A DNA stretch of 64,000 nt from Xanthobacteraceae bacterium 501b (GCA_000378025.1 KB899087.1:3038001-3102000); one strand, 5' to 3'; positions 56,440 to 64,000 are shown, counted from the stretch's first letter. The notes: generated by a model not told the origin, from the letters alone. Program-made: numbers and translations.

Positions 56440-56628
56440 CTAATTTTTAGGTTTCCACTTGATCGAATTGCGTGATGAACGAAAATCCAAATGTTGGCCA
56501 TCTATGATCGGAGAGATAAAGAACGGACTTCTCTTATCTATTATAGGCGCAGAGGTATCTCGCGCGCGCCTCTGTGCGGAGACAGCGCGCTTTTTGTATA
56601 GAGCTGGGTCGTTTCGGACCTTAGTCAT
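56440..56628 (-). CDS. small basic ORF coupled to the kinase gene
   Basis: 62 residues; ATG 56628 overlaps the kinase TGA as TGATG. Sequence is basic and polar (ALYKKRAVSAQRRARDT...KWKPKN) with no known domain. The junction suggests coupled translation, but it may be chance in AT-rich DNA. Confidence 0.35.
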   Translation of the reverse strand: MTKVRNDPALYKKRAVSAQRRARDTSAPIIDKRSPFFISPIIDGQHLDFRSSRNSIKWKPKN

Positions 56629-57665
56629 CAGTTTTCTTTCAGAACTCTCTTAATCGCGGCCTTCGGCATGCTTGCCTTGCAAAACTCCCTCTTTTGCCTT
56701 GGCGTCCCGCCGTGAGCGCATGAGGTAAACGTCGTCGAGCCATCTGCGTTCACGACAAATCGCTTCTCGGTTCCGTTCTCTCTCTTAACCCATATCCTTC
56801 TAACGGGGTCTGGCACCGGCCTCCAATCAAAACATTGGTCGACCTCCGCAAGCGCATTGGCCACCTTAAGGGCAGACGGAAAGCGGTTGGCCGGAACTGG
56901 ATCGAGGCACTTGATGATCACGCGCTGAAGCTTCTGCGGAACATGCTCGCCAAAGGCCGCGCGATCCGGGAATGTCCCTGCTGTGATGGCGCGCGCCAAC
57001 CCTGCTCTATCGAGGCCCGCAGTTCCATCGAAGGAGGCAAACTGCCTATAAAATTCTTCGTTGCCGTTGATCATGCGATAGAGGGTCAAGCCAACTTGAT
57101 AAATGTCGAACAGCAGATTGTATGGCGGCCCTGCCACCACCTCTGGAGGCGCCATACGAATATAAAGCTTGTCGGGAGCTGCGTGCCCAAGCTCCATTTG
57201 TTTGGCGAGGCCGAAATCGGAAAGAAGCGCCTCGCCTCTATTAGAAAGAAGGATGTTATCTGGCTTTATATCGAAGTGAATTAGACCCTTCGAATGTATG
57301 TTGTGCAACCCGCTCAACAGTTGACAGCCAAGCCGTATAACTTCCCTTACGGTCAAACGCCCACTCGACATCAGGCCCTTTACAGAGCCACGCCGATAGA
57401 ATGGCATAGCTATATAGATGTTGCTCGCATCCTCGCACGCGTAATGAATTTGAACCACGTTCTGATGCGCAGTCGCATATAGATTTCGTGCCTCAGAAAA
57501 GAACTCGTCGGCATTTATCATTTTTGACTTAGAGATGGTTTTCATGACGATATCAACGCCAAGCTGAGCGTCATAAACCAGATGTGTCGTCGAGTTTCTC
57601 CCGTCCGCACCAATTTCACGTATTTCTCGGAAGGAAAGCTCAGCGCGCTTGTACGGCTTAAGCAT
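56628..57665 (-). CDS. Hanks-type Ser/Thr protein kinase
   Basis: 345 residues. Kinase subdomains are visible: VMKTISK with Lys42 for ATP, catalytic loop HFDIKPDN (Asp132), DFGLAK at 150-154, APPEV (APE) and PFYRRGSVKGLM hinge. The glycine loop is poor (IGADGRNSTTH). The C-terminal ~70 residues form a small extra domain with several Cys (FTSCAHGG, REFCKAS) of unknown role. Start overlaps the upstream gene's stop by 8 bases. AT-rich codon usage unlike the neighbours indicates transfer. Phage-borne kinases can act in abortive infection (Stk2 is a known example elsewhere). Confidence 0.88.
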   Translation of the reverse strand: MLKPYKRAELSFREIREIGADGRNSTTHLVYDAQLGVDIVMKTISKSKMINADEFFSEARNLYATAHQNVVQIHYACEDASNIYIAMPFYRRGSVKGLMSSGRLTVREVIRLGCQLLSGLHNIHSKGLIHFDIKPDNILLSNRGEALLSDFGLAKQMELGHAAPDKLYIRMAPPEVVAGPPYNLLFDIYQVGLTLYRMINGNEEFYRQFASFDGTAGLDRAGLARAITAGTFPDRAAFGEHVPQKLQRVIIKCLDPVPANRFPSALKVANALAEVDQCFDWRPVPDPVRRIWVKRENGTEKRFVVNADGSTTFTSCAHGGTPRQKREFCKASMPKAAIKRVLKEN

Positions 57666-58113
57666 TGACTGCCCCCATAGCGCAGAGAATTGCTTCTCGC
57701 TCGACGGAGGACAACGCCCCCCAATTCTCTACTCCCGGATCAGTGACGCCTTCAATCATTGGCTTTAACTCAGTCCTTCTGAGACTGAGTTTAGCTGCAA
57801 TAGAAGAGATGTGACCGACATAAAAGGTCTCTAATTCGCTGCTGGCAAATGCCTCTTTAATGACACCCTCGATTTCGATACGAAGGATGCTAGGGTTTCT
57901 AGCGTTTGGCTCTGCCGCTCGAATCCCTGCTCGGGAAATACGATACTCTCTCAATATGTCCAATAAATTGCTCCTGACATATTTAAGAGCATCTGGGACT
58001 TCAAATGCAGCAGGGATTATTATCTGCTCCACACTCTCGATGGCCTGCGCCTCTGAGTCGTATACCGCGAAGACCACGCCAGTCGGCGCTACTCTTATGC
58101 CAATTGTGTGCAT
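57658..58113 (-). CDS. partner protein of the kinase, possible RNase-H-like fold
   Basis: 151 residues from ATG 58113 (GGGGGT upstream). The start IGIRVAPTGVVFAVYDSE recalls the first two strands of RNase-H/RuvC-like folds, followed by an alternating alpha-beta pattern (YRISRAGIRAAEPNARN, ETFYVGHISSIAAKLSL). Acidic catalytic residues are not clearly conserved, so enzymatic activity is doubtful. It overlaps the kinase start by 8 bases. The pair forms one AT-rich operon. No named family. Confidence 0.5.
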   Translation of the reverse strand: MHTIGIRVAPTGVVFAVYDSEAQAIESVEQIIIPAAFEVPDALKYVRSNLLDILREYRISRAGIRAAEPNARNPSILRIEIEGVIKEAFASSELETFYVGHISSIAAKLSLRRTELKPMIEGVTDPGVENWGALSSVEREAILCAMGAVNA

Positions 58114-58173
58114 GATACCCCCAACCGTGGAAGGGATGTTTGCTACTTTTCCATCGGCAATCAAGGTGCAATT

Positions 58174-58263
58174 TTGACTGCGCTCAACTTCGAAGCGGGT
58201 AAGGTGCTCCAGCCAGAAAAGGCCGCCACTGCACAGCGCGTACGCCTCCTGCGCCCGCGCTGA
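58174..58263 (+). pseudogene. 3' remnant of a plus-strand gene
   Basis: From about 58174 the plus strand reads 29 codons of GC-rich coding character (ALNFEAGKVLQPEKAATAQ then RVRLLRPR) to TGA 58261, followed at once by a good terminator. No start exists upstream because the AT-rich cassette begins there. It looks like the tail of a gene cut by insertion of the kinase cassette. Confidence 0.4.
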
Positions 58264-58265
58264 TT

Positions 58266-58304
58266 CCCCAAGGCAGCGCTTTCACACCGCCTTGGGGTCT
58301 TTTT
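58266..58304 (+). terminator. rho-independent terminator, plus strand
   Basis: CCCCAAGGC (58266-58274) pairs with GCCTTGGGG (58289-58297), followed by TCTTTTT. Three bases after the TGA of the plus-strand remnant. It also lies just past the end of the giant virion gene on the other strand, where its T-run would not act. Confidence 0.8.
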
Positions 58305-58314
58305 CATCCCGCTC

Positions 58315-61300
58315 TCACCGCCCCTTCGGCGCGAAGTCGGGAAGGTCGCGGGACATGGCGCCGAACAGCATCACCATGGGCAAGGTGTTCTGCCAAATGA
58401 GCGGCCGGAGGATATCCCGTATCTCGCCACGCGACATGCGGCGGTCATCCGCCAAGGCGGCCATCAGCGCCCGCATAGCCTTCGGGATGTCGTCCGCGAG
58501 GCCAGTGGTGGGGTTACCGAACCAGAGGTCCGAGGTCTGGTCGGTGGAACGGCTGTTGAAGACGCCCGGCTGCCCGAAGGCGCGCGCGAAGGTGTCCACC
58601 AGAAGCGGCAGAAGCGCCGTCATTCCCGTCCGCTGAAGGCCGCCCATCGCGATGCCCTGAAGGGACAGGCGTTCCTCAAGCTGCTTCTCGGAGAGCATCG
58701 GCGCGTTCGCCACCGTCTGCGCGATATGACCGAGCTGCCCCGCCACCATTGTGCCGAGGAACATGGACATGCTCTCGCGGTCCCTCCAGTGCATGGCGTG
58801 GAGCATCTGCTTGGAGTGGGCCGCGACGACGAAGGTGCGGAACTGGAGCACCGTGGCTGCCACCGGGTGAGACATCCACGGCGCGAGGAGGCCGGGGCTG
58901 TTCGTCATCACCATGCGGCTGCCCTGCACATGCACCGCGCGTTCAAAGTGCGCGGCGGCCTCAAGGTCATCCCACTGGTCCAGATTGAGCCGCGCCAGTT
59001 TGAAGGAAGAACCGTCCTTCAAGGTCCGGTGCTTCTTTATCTGGTTCAGAACCCGCTCTGCCATGGCGTCCGTCAGTCCCATCTTGCGGAGCCGCTCCAC
59101 CGGCACCGTGATTTCCCCCGAGGCCGCGCGAGAGAACCAGTGCACCACCGCAGAGGTGGACCAGCGGTGCAGCCATGTGTTCATGGCGTTGAGCCCTGAT
59201 ATCTCCATGGTGGCCCGCTTGGCCGCCCCAAGGGCTCTCTCTACGCGCACCATGAGGGGGCTGCGGTCGAAGGCCGTTCCGAACTCCCCTTCGGTGGACA
59301 GATTCCAGTCGCCAGCCGTGCGGATGCGCTCGGCACCGCGCCCGAAGACGCCCTCCAGCTCAGCCGCGAACTCGTCCTTGAGTTTGCCTGTGCGGACATC
59401 TCTCAGGAGCGCCCGCAAGCTCGGCATGCTGGACATGGCCGCCTTGAAGCCGGAGGAGAAGATGGCACCCACCTCGGGGAACTGAGCGAACCCGATCTGC
59501 CCCGCGACACGGACGAAGCCGTATTCGCGCCACAGCCGGAGCCACTGCGCATAGGCCGCGCTATGGTCGTGCAGGGGAACGCCCGCCGCGCTCTTATGGA
59601 GATATTCGATGCGCCGCTGGTCCTTCACCAAGGCGGCCTGCGGCTGGTCTATTTCATCCGCAACGGCGGCCATCTTCTGTAGATAGTGCTCCAGCTTCCC
59701 CGGCCCCGCGAGGCCGTCAATGAGAAGATGCCGCTGCCCCTCCACCACCTTCTCGACGAGCACCTGAGACAGGGCAACATGGCCGGCCATCTGATGGTTA
59801 TAGGACGCCATCAGCTTGCCGATGTCCTCCTCAAGGAGCAATTCCCCGATGGTGGTCTCAAGGCCATCCGGCATCCTGATGCGGAGCCCCTCATCCAGAA
59901 GGACGCGGTGCTTGGCACGGGTGACGGAGCCCCTGTCCACCGGCCGTGCCATCGTCGCCATGACGTTCTCGATGGCCTCCGGGTCCACGCCGGGGATGTC
60001 GTGCAGGGCCGCGCGAAGGCCCTCAAGGTCATTCGAGAAGAGCCCGTCCGCCGCGCGCGCCTCCATCCCACGGGCCACCTTGCGGTGCGTGGTGAGCCAT
60101 CCCCGGCTGATAGCGTGGAGCGCCTTCGGGTCGATATCGGGCTGAGCTTGGCGCATCGCTGCGGCAAACGCATCGGCCACCCCGTTATGCCCGTAGCGGC
60201 GCAGGGCGTCCCCGAGCTTGGTGTGGGAGATGACACGGTTCACATAGTTGGGCAGGGATGGCACCGTGGGGTCGAAGCCGGGGACCGGACGGCGCTGTCC
60301 GGGGAGACCTATGGCGCGGCCGGGGTCCACCGCGAGGGTGTGATAGTCGTCATACCATCTGCCCACGTCCTTCACGGCCTTCAGCACCTCCGGGTCGAAG
60401 GTGCGGGTGGGGTCCTGATTGCGCCGCGCGCGGGTGACTTCCTTCTGGAACTCCACGCGCGCTTTCTCGCGCGCGAAAGGACCAAGCCCGCGTGCATCGG
60501 CCCACGCCTTCAGATGCGGCTCAATGGCAAGCGCGCGGCGCGTGTCCATGACCTGCTGGAGCCGTGCGCGCTCCTGCGTGGCACTCCACAGGGCCGGGAC
60601 ATCCTTGTCCAGATTGCCCGTGCCGTCTTCCCCTAGGGCGTTTCCGAGCATGCGGGTAAGCTGGTTCTCGGAAGCCTTGGTCCGGCCGGTAGCATCGAAG
60701 CGCACGGGTGCCATGCCGGTCTTCGGGGCGTTCGTTCCATCAGCAAGGCGGATGAAGTCGTTGGCGTCCTGAGCAAGGGGCACCTGTTCTATGCCCTGAG
60801 CGGCGCCCACGGAGCTGTCCTTCGGCCGCAGGGGCTCCACGCCGTACTTGGCCTCCGTCTTCTCCACCGCCTCCTTCGAGGTTTCACGAATAACCTGCGC
60901 TTCGGGTGCCATGTGCGGCATCTTGCTCAGCGCGCCGAAAGCCGCCCCCATGAACGCTCCACCGGCGCCCGCGAGGAGCACCGCGTCCCACTCCGGGTTC
61001 GGCTTGAGGTTCTCCTCCACGCCCGCGAGGCCGGCATTGACCGCCGCCCCGGCCACCCCCGCGCTGAGGACACGCTGCATGCGGGAGAGCTTGGTGCCCC
61101 ACATGATGGCGTTGCCGGTGCCTGCCGTGGCGACACCCACGCCGATGCCGATAGGGTCCCCGATGGCGGCGCCTACGGAGAGCAGAGCGCCCGTGATGCC
61201 GGCCTCGGAGAGTGTCCGCTGCCGGTCCATCTGAGCGAGCAGCTCGCGCCGGATCGAGTCCGCTTGATCGGCCGAATACGCGTTCTCAAAGGCCCGCCAC

Positions 61301-61962
61301 CGGTCGCTCGGGATGCCCTGAGTGAGGGCCTTGAGGCGCTCATCGGTCATCTGGAAGTCGGGGTCATCGGGCAGGAGCCACGGCTTGGTGACGAGCCACC
61401 CGGTGAGGGAATGCTCGCGCGCCGCTGCCATGGCGGTTTCCCCGATACCTGGCCCCGGAGCGGCCTCAGCCGCCATCTGCTCGGGCACCGTGATGGGCCG
61501 CGTGGGGGAACGGTCGGCAACGGTGATGTCCTGCCCGCCAAGGAGGGCCGCAGCCTTGGCCTTATGGTCCGCCATCTGCGTTTCCACCTTGTCCCTGACG
61601 GTGCCCGGAGCGCCACCAGCGGCGGCGTCTGAGCGGTCGTAGAGCCCCACCCCGCCCGCGTTGATGGCGCTGTAGATATCGAGGAGGCCCATGCCGGGCT
61701 TCACCCCGGCGTCCTTCAGATAGCGCTCAGCGGCCTCTACCTGCGCCGTGATGGGCATGTCCTGCGTCACGCCGTACTTGGCGCGCTGCGGCTCGCCCCA
61801 CTGTATGAGGCCGCGATGCTCGCCCCATTTGGTGGTGGGGCCTTTCTTCCACGGGTCGAAGGTGCCGCCCGTCTCGTAGGACATCGCCGTAGCGAGGTGG
61901 ATAGGCTCCACCCCGAGGCGCTTGGAGGACGCGCGGATGGCGTCTGCGAGTTCGGTGTTCAT
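58315..61962 (-). CDS. giant internal virion protein with transglycosylase-like N-terminus
   Basis: 1215 residues if it starts at ATG 61962; ATG 62013 is in frame but lies two bases after a terminator T-run. The N-terminus (ATAMSYETGGTFDPW, with Glu30 as candidate catalytic residue, then HRGLIQWGEPQRAKYGV) resembles a lysozyme/lytic-transglycosylase fold. The long helical remainder (about 250-1200) with Ala/Gly-rich membrane-like segments (VGVATAGTGNAIMWG) fits DNA-ejection proteins such as T7 gp16 (about 1300 residues with an N-terminal transglycosylase). This is the clearest structural gene of the prophage. Confidence 0.82.
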   Translation of the reverse strand: MNTELADAIRASSKRLGVEPIHLATAMSYETGGTFDPWKKGPTTKWGEHRGLIQWGEPQRAKYGVTQDMPITAQVEAAERYLKDAGVKPGMGLLDIYSAINAGGVGLYDRSDAAAGGAPGTVRDKVETQMADHKAKAAALLGGQDITVADRSPTRPITVPEQMAAEAAPGPGIGETAMAAAREHSLTGWLVTKPWLLPDDPDFQMTDERLKALTQGIPSDRWRAFENAYSADQADSIRRELLAQMDRQRTLSEAGITGALLSVGAAIGDPIGIGVGVATAGTGNAIMWGTKLSRMQRVLSAGVAGAAVNAGLAGVEENLKPNPEWDAVLLAGAGGAFMGAAFGALSKMPHMAPEAQVIRETSKEAVEKTEAKYGVEPLRPKDSSVGAAQGIEQVPLAQDANDFIRLADGTNAPKTGMAPVRFDATGRTKASENQLTRMLGNALGEDGTGNLDKDVPALWSATQERARLQQVMDTRRALAIEPHLKAWADARGLGPFAREKARVEFQKEVTRARRNQDPTRTFDPEVLKAVKDVGRWYDDYHTLAVDPGRAIGLPGQRRPVPGFDPTVPSLPNYVNRVISHTKLGDALRRYGHNGVADAFAAAMRQAQPDIDPKALHAISRGWLTTHRKVARGMEARAADGLFSNDLEGLRAALHDIPGVDPEAIENVMATMARPVDRGSVTRAKHRVLLDEGLRIRMPDGLETTIGELLLEEDIGKLMASYNHQMAGHVALSQVLVEKVVEGQRHLLIDGLAGPGKLEHYLQKMAAVADEIDQPQAALVKDQRRIEYLHKSAAGVPLHDHSAAYAQWLRLWREYGFVRVAGQIGFAQFPEVGAIFSSGFKAAMSSMPSLRALLRDVRTGKLKDEFAAELEGVFGRGAERIRTAGDWNLSTEGEFGTAFDRSPLMVRVERALGAAKRATMEISGLNAMNTWLHRWSTSAVVHWFSRAASGEITVPVERLRKMGLTDAMAERVLNQIKKHRTLKDGSSFKLARLNLDQWDDLEAAAHFERAVHVQGSRMVMTNSPGLLAPWMSHPVAATVLQFRTFVVAAHSKQMLHAMHWRDRESMSMFLGTMVAGQLGHIAQTVANAPMLSEKQLEERLSLQGIAMGGLQRTGMTALLPLLVDTFARAFGQPGVFNSRSTDQTSDLWFGNPTTGLADDIPKAMRALMAALADDRRMSRGEIRDILRPLIWQNTLPMVMLFGAMSRDLPDFAPKGR

Positions 61963-62015
61963 GGCGATGTTCAGGGGCTCGTTAGGCGGTCGCGAGGGGG
62001 ACCGGCCGGACATAG

Positions 62016-62048
62016 AAAAGCCCCCGCTCCGGGTGTCTGAACGGGGGC
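62016..62048 (-). terminator. minus-strand terminator before the virion gene
   Basis: On the minus strand GCCCCCG pairs with CGGGGGC (15-base loop), followed by TTTTCT. It ends transcripts of the 62087-62584 gene, and lies directly before the large virion gene, which would then need read-through or phage polymerase. Confidence 0.7.
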
Positions 62049-62086
62049 GGGAGGGGCGGCGGATAGATGGCCGGCGACGGTAATCT

Positions 62087-62584
62087 TTACTCGTCGATGC
62101 TGAAGCCAAACTCCCCACTCGTGTCAGGCAGATCATCTTGCAATTCCGGAAGCTCAACCAGAGCATCCAGCATCACCTCTAGAGCGCAACCAAAGCGGCG
62201 ATGGGGGTGGGGTCCCCTTCTTCCGCCAGACGACGCGTCGACACGGCCTTCTAGCGCCTCGCCACAACCAGTTAGCGCCGGCCGCTCGCACAACTGATGC
62301 CAAGCATCGTAGATCTTCTGCACCTCTGAGAACCTAGTCGAAGGAGGCATGTCCGACAACATCGCGCGGAAATTTGTAAGGTCGTTGAGCAGGTTATCAA
62401 CCTCCGCAATAGCCTCTTTCCTGTATTCAGACACCCACCACTCAACCGTTATACCGTCATTCATTTCATCGAATTTGGTGGAGGCGCTGCCATTCGGACT
62501 CATTTTGGAGGCTAATCCACGACCATCCGCCGACCGGCCATTCGTCGATGTAAAAGGTAGGATGTCATTCACGCGCGCGACCAT
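62087..62584 (-). CDS. hypothetical protein, possible moron gene
   Basis: 165 residues from ATG 62584 (AAGG upstream, weak; an in-frame Met at codon 28 is possible). Mixed acidic-helical sequence with VEWWVSEYRKEAIAEVDNLLNDL. AT-richer than the flanking genes. It has its own terminator (62016-62048) and the tandem phage promoters upstream (62667-62765). No family recognised. Confidence 0.55.
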   Translation of the reverse strand: MVARVNDILPFTSTNGRSADGRGLASKMSPNGSASTKFDEMNDGITVEWWVSEYRKEAIAEVDNLLNDLTNFRAMLSDMPPSTRFSEVQKIYDAWHQLCERPALTGCGEALEGRVDASSGGRRGPHPHRRFGCALEVMLDALVELPELQDDLPDTSGEFGFSIDE

Positions 62585-62666
62585 AATTTGATACCTTATA
62601 TCTGTTCTGCGGGAGTTGGGCAGAGACGAAAGACGCCCGCCACGACCACCGAAGGGTTCGGCAGGG

Positions 62667-62708
62667 GGCGGGCGAATGATCCGTAATTGCGATAGTGAGG
62701 GGTTAGCT
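62667..62708 (-). promoter_or_regulatory. T3/T7-like promoter repeat, copy C
   Basis: 42-base unit; minus strand reads AGCTAACCCCTCACTATCGC then AATTACGG. CTAACCCCTCACTAT is shared with copy D and nearly with A and B. The start region has CGC instead of AGG, so initiation would differ. Copy D follows at 57 bases. Confidence 0.6.
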
Positions 62709-62723
62709 CGACAGGGCCGGCGA

Positions 62724-62765
62724 GGCGGGCGATTGATCCGTAATCGCGATAGTGAGGGGTTAGCC
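62724..62765 (-). promoter_or_regulatory. T3/T7-like promoter repeat, copy D
   Basis: Second unit, differing from copy C at three positions over 42 bases. Both point leftward to the 62087-62584 gene and the giant virion gene. A 12-base gap separates it from the small membrane protein stop. Confidence 0.6.
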
Positions 62766-62776
62766 GCAAACCGTTG

Positions 62777-62959
62777 TCAGCGAACGATTTGCACCAGCAC
62801 GCTCACGGCTCCGAACCATGGCAGGATGAGCGACAGCACGACGCCCAAGAGCCAGCCCTTCGCGCCCCAAAAGATCATCCCGAGGGGCGCGCTGGCGATG
62901 TAGCCGAGCACGAGGACGCATGCCCCGAAGGACCCGAGGCGTTCCATGAGGTCCCTCAT
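62777..62959 (-). CDS. small two-helix membrane protein, holin-like
   Basis: 60 residues from ATG 62959 (GGAG seven bases upstream). Two hydrophobic segments (FGACVLVLGYIASAPLGMIFWG and LLGVVLSLILPWFGAVSVLV) with a short charged N-terminus. Starts 3 bases after the stop of the upstream gene, on the same strand. Size and topology fit a holin or other phage membrane protein, but nothing proves it. Confidence 0.5.
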   Translation of the reverse strand: MRDLMERLGSFGACVLVLGYIASAPLGMIFWGAKGWLLGVVLSLILPWFGAVSVLVQIVR

Positions 62960-62961
62960 GT

Positions 62962-63783
62962 TCACGCTCCAGCGGCTGCGGGGCGTTCAGCGAGGCGGCG
63001 CTCTACCTCAGCCTCAAGGGCCGCCTCTTCGGCCACCTTCCGCTCAGCCTCGCGCGCCACATAAAGCCGCACCATTTCCTCGTGGTCGCTCGCCTTCGTC
63101 GCCCACGCGCGTGCCTTCGTATCCAATTGCTCCGGCCATATCTTCCACGCGAGGCGCAGGGCAAGGCGTTTCAGCCGCCACCGGAAGGGGTTAGTGAGGG
63201 CGGTAAGAAGCGCCACAAAGAGCAGGATGGCGATGAGCAGCGGCAAGCCGAGAACGAGCCACGGCACAGAGGCAGCCAGTCGCGCCGCGCGGGGCCAGTG
63301 ATAGGCCGGCTCCGAGAGGTCGGCTTGGATCGTCGCGCGCCCGCATCCAATCTCAATGGAGCCCGCCCGTTGAAGGTCGAGCGAGAAGAAATCACGCCAC
63401 GTCATGCCGGCTGATTGCCGGTAGAAGTTCCAGTCGAAGAAGGCCCCGCCGATAAGCGGCAGGGTCACGGACACCCCAAGCCGTTGCGGAGGCGGGCACG
63501 TGGCGGCAATGTAGGCCCCCCGCTCATCGGCACTGAGGAACGACCATGGGCGCTGAAGCAGGAGATGGAGGCGTCCGGCGCGAAGCTCCAAATCGCCCCT
63601 ACCGTCGCTCCAGCAATCAAAGAAGTGCCCCTCAGCCGTCGGCCACCACTCGGCCACAACGCCACCGATGCCCGGTATGCGCAGGGATAGATGCTCAAAC
63701 CAGCGCCCACGGGGGGCCGGGCCTTCCGCCTTATGGGGCTGTTCGGTGGTGGCAGGGGCATCGGAGGCGGCGGAGGAGGTCAT
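62962..63783 (-). CDS. phage membrane-anchored hypothetical protein
   Basis: 273 residues from ATG 63783 (AAAGGG upstream; a start at 63867 is possible). A soluble N-terminal domain with WWPTAEGHFFDCWSDGRGDLELR, one long hydrophobic segment (VPWLVLGLPLLIAILLFVALLTAL) and a C-terminal coiled coil rich in Ala/Glu/Arg (AEEAALEAEVERRLAERP). No family recognised. It is followed by the holin-like gene. Confidence 0.65.
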   Translation of the reverse strand: MTSSAASDAPATTEQPHKAEGPAPRGRWFEHLSLRIPGIGGVVAEWWPTAEGHFFDCWSDGRGDLELRAGRLHLLLQRPWSFLSADERGAYIAATCPPPQRLGVSVTLPLIGGAFFDWNFYRQSAGMTWRDFFSLDLQRAGSIEIGCGRATIQADLSEPAYHWPRAARLAASVPWLVLGLPLLIAILLFVALLTALTNPFRWRLKRLALRLAWKIWPEQLDTKARAWATKASDHEEMVRLYVAREAERKVAEEAALEAEVERRLAERPAAAGA

Positions 63784-63902
63784 CGTTAATGAGCCCTTTA
63801 TGGAGACGTGAGGGCACCTGAGTAATGGCGTCGAGAATCTGCCGTCCAACGAGTTTTTGGAATCCATCCGCCATTTGGATTCACGATGCTGATGGATCGA
63901 AA

Positions 63903-64000
63903 TCAGCTCCCCACCGTGCTCCTCCCGCTGCCGCCGCCCTCGATCTGCTCCAGAACCCGCCTCCCCGCCTTGGTGAGGTGTATCGCCACCGCCCGGCCAT
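63903..64000 (-). CDS. 3' end of a winged-helix regulator (partial)
   Basis: The minus strand reads an open frame from the window edge to TGA 63903-63905: AVAIHLTKAGRRVLEQIEGG then GSGRSTVGS. The I-x-LTxxGxxxLxxI pattern is the wing and following helix of MarR/PadR-type regulators. Only about 32 codons are visible. Confidence 0.5.
   Translation of the reverse strand, partial: GRAVAIHLTKAGRRVLEQIEGGGSGRSTVGS

Larger units (their letters stand above)
49989..64000. mobile_element. prophage-like element integrated at tRNA-Gln (left part)
   Basis: From the tRNA-Gln 3' fragment at 49989-50005 onward, genes change from metabolic to phage type: tyrosine integrase, Bro-N protein, serine recombinase, giant virion protein, several orphan small genes and T3/T7-like promoter repeats. 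No right attachment site or tRNA is seen, so the element extends past 64000. Composition is patchy, with AT-rich islands at 51530-52000, 53530-54060 and 56320-58190. Confidence 0.8.

Noticed and set aside
56157-56501. 114-codon minus-strand ORF at the cassette edge
   Set aside because: It spans the abrupt composition change, has no ribosome site, and reads as mixed low-complexity sequence.
62013-62166. Longer N-terminus for the giant virion gene
   Set aside because: A terminator stem and T-run lie across 62016-62048, so the frame before 61962 is unlikely to be translated as part of this gene.

Overview
The window is high-GC chromosome from an alphaproteobacterium, most likely order Hyphomicrobiales (Rhizobiales), possibly near Xanthobacteraceae. 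This is inferred from gene content and order: a DivL-like kinase, a TsaE/AmgK fusion, a MurU-like nucleotidyltransferase, addB, addA and trxA in one series, and ubiE, ubiB, coaBC and dut in another. No rRNA gene, complete tRNA gene or CRISPR array was found.

Layout. 1-3000 holds the 3' end of an unknown gene and a phage remnant: a lone GpA-type terminase large subunit overlapped by an Imm7-like gene. 3335-7554 is a sugar-type ABC transporter operon with a small HTH protein coupled to its end. It is divergent from a GntR regulator that heads a catabolic set (lactonase-like MBL hydrolase, GMC oxidoreductase, NTF2-like protein; 7734-11754). 11821-18149 is a flavin-dependent catabolic cluster: divergent LysR regulator, two luciferase-like monooxygenases, a flavin reductase, a sodium/solute symporter and a small membrane protein, probably for an organosulfur or amine-type substrate. 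18169-20897 holds membrane, secreted and DUF1993 proteins. 21043-33076 is a housekeeping block (trxA, addA, addB, murU-like, tsaE-amgK, divL-like). 33222-40643 holds cysK, an Rrf2 regulator, dut, coaBC, a single-haem secreted protein, ubiB and ubiE. 40793-49777 holds a lipoprotein, an acetyltransferase, an EamA exporter, a branched-chain-type ABC operon with a fused permease, a MarR regulator, an Asp/Glu racemase and a GST-like protein.

From about 49989 to the window end lies a prophage-like element, at least 14 kb long. Its left edge is a 17-base copy of the 3' end of a tRNA-Gln gene (minus strand), followed at once by a tyrosine integrase, so the element probably entered tRNA-Gln and the intact tRNA lies beyond the right edge. 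The element carries a Bro-N protein, a HEPN-like protein, a serine recombinase, a VanZ-like protein, a DUF2293-like protein and a very large internal virion protein with an N-terminal transglycosylase-like domain. An AT-rich cassette encodes a Hanks-type Ser/Thr kinase coupled to a small protein with a possible RNase-H-like fold.

The strongest unusual signal is two pairs of minus-strand repeats, at 52960-53040 and 62667-62765, with core CTAACCCCTCACTAT. They closely resemble T3/T7 phage promoters and each pair is spaced 56-57 bases. Together with the gp16-like virion protein they suggest a temperate phage that uses its own single-subunit RNA polymerase. The kinase cassette looks like inserted cargo and is a candidate phage-exclusion system.
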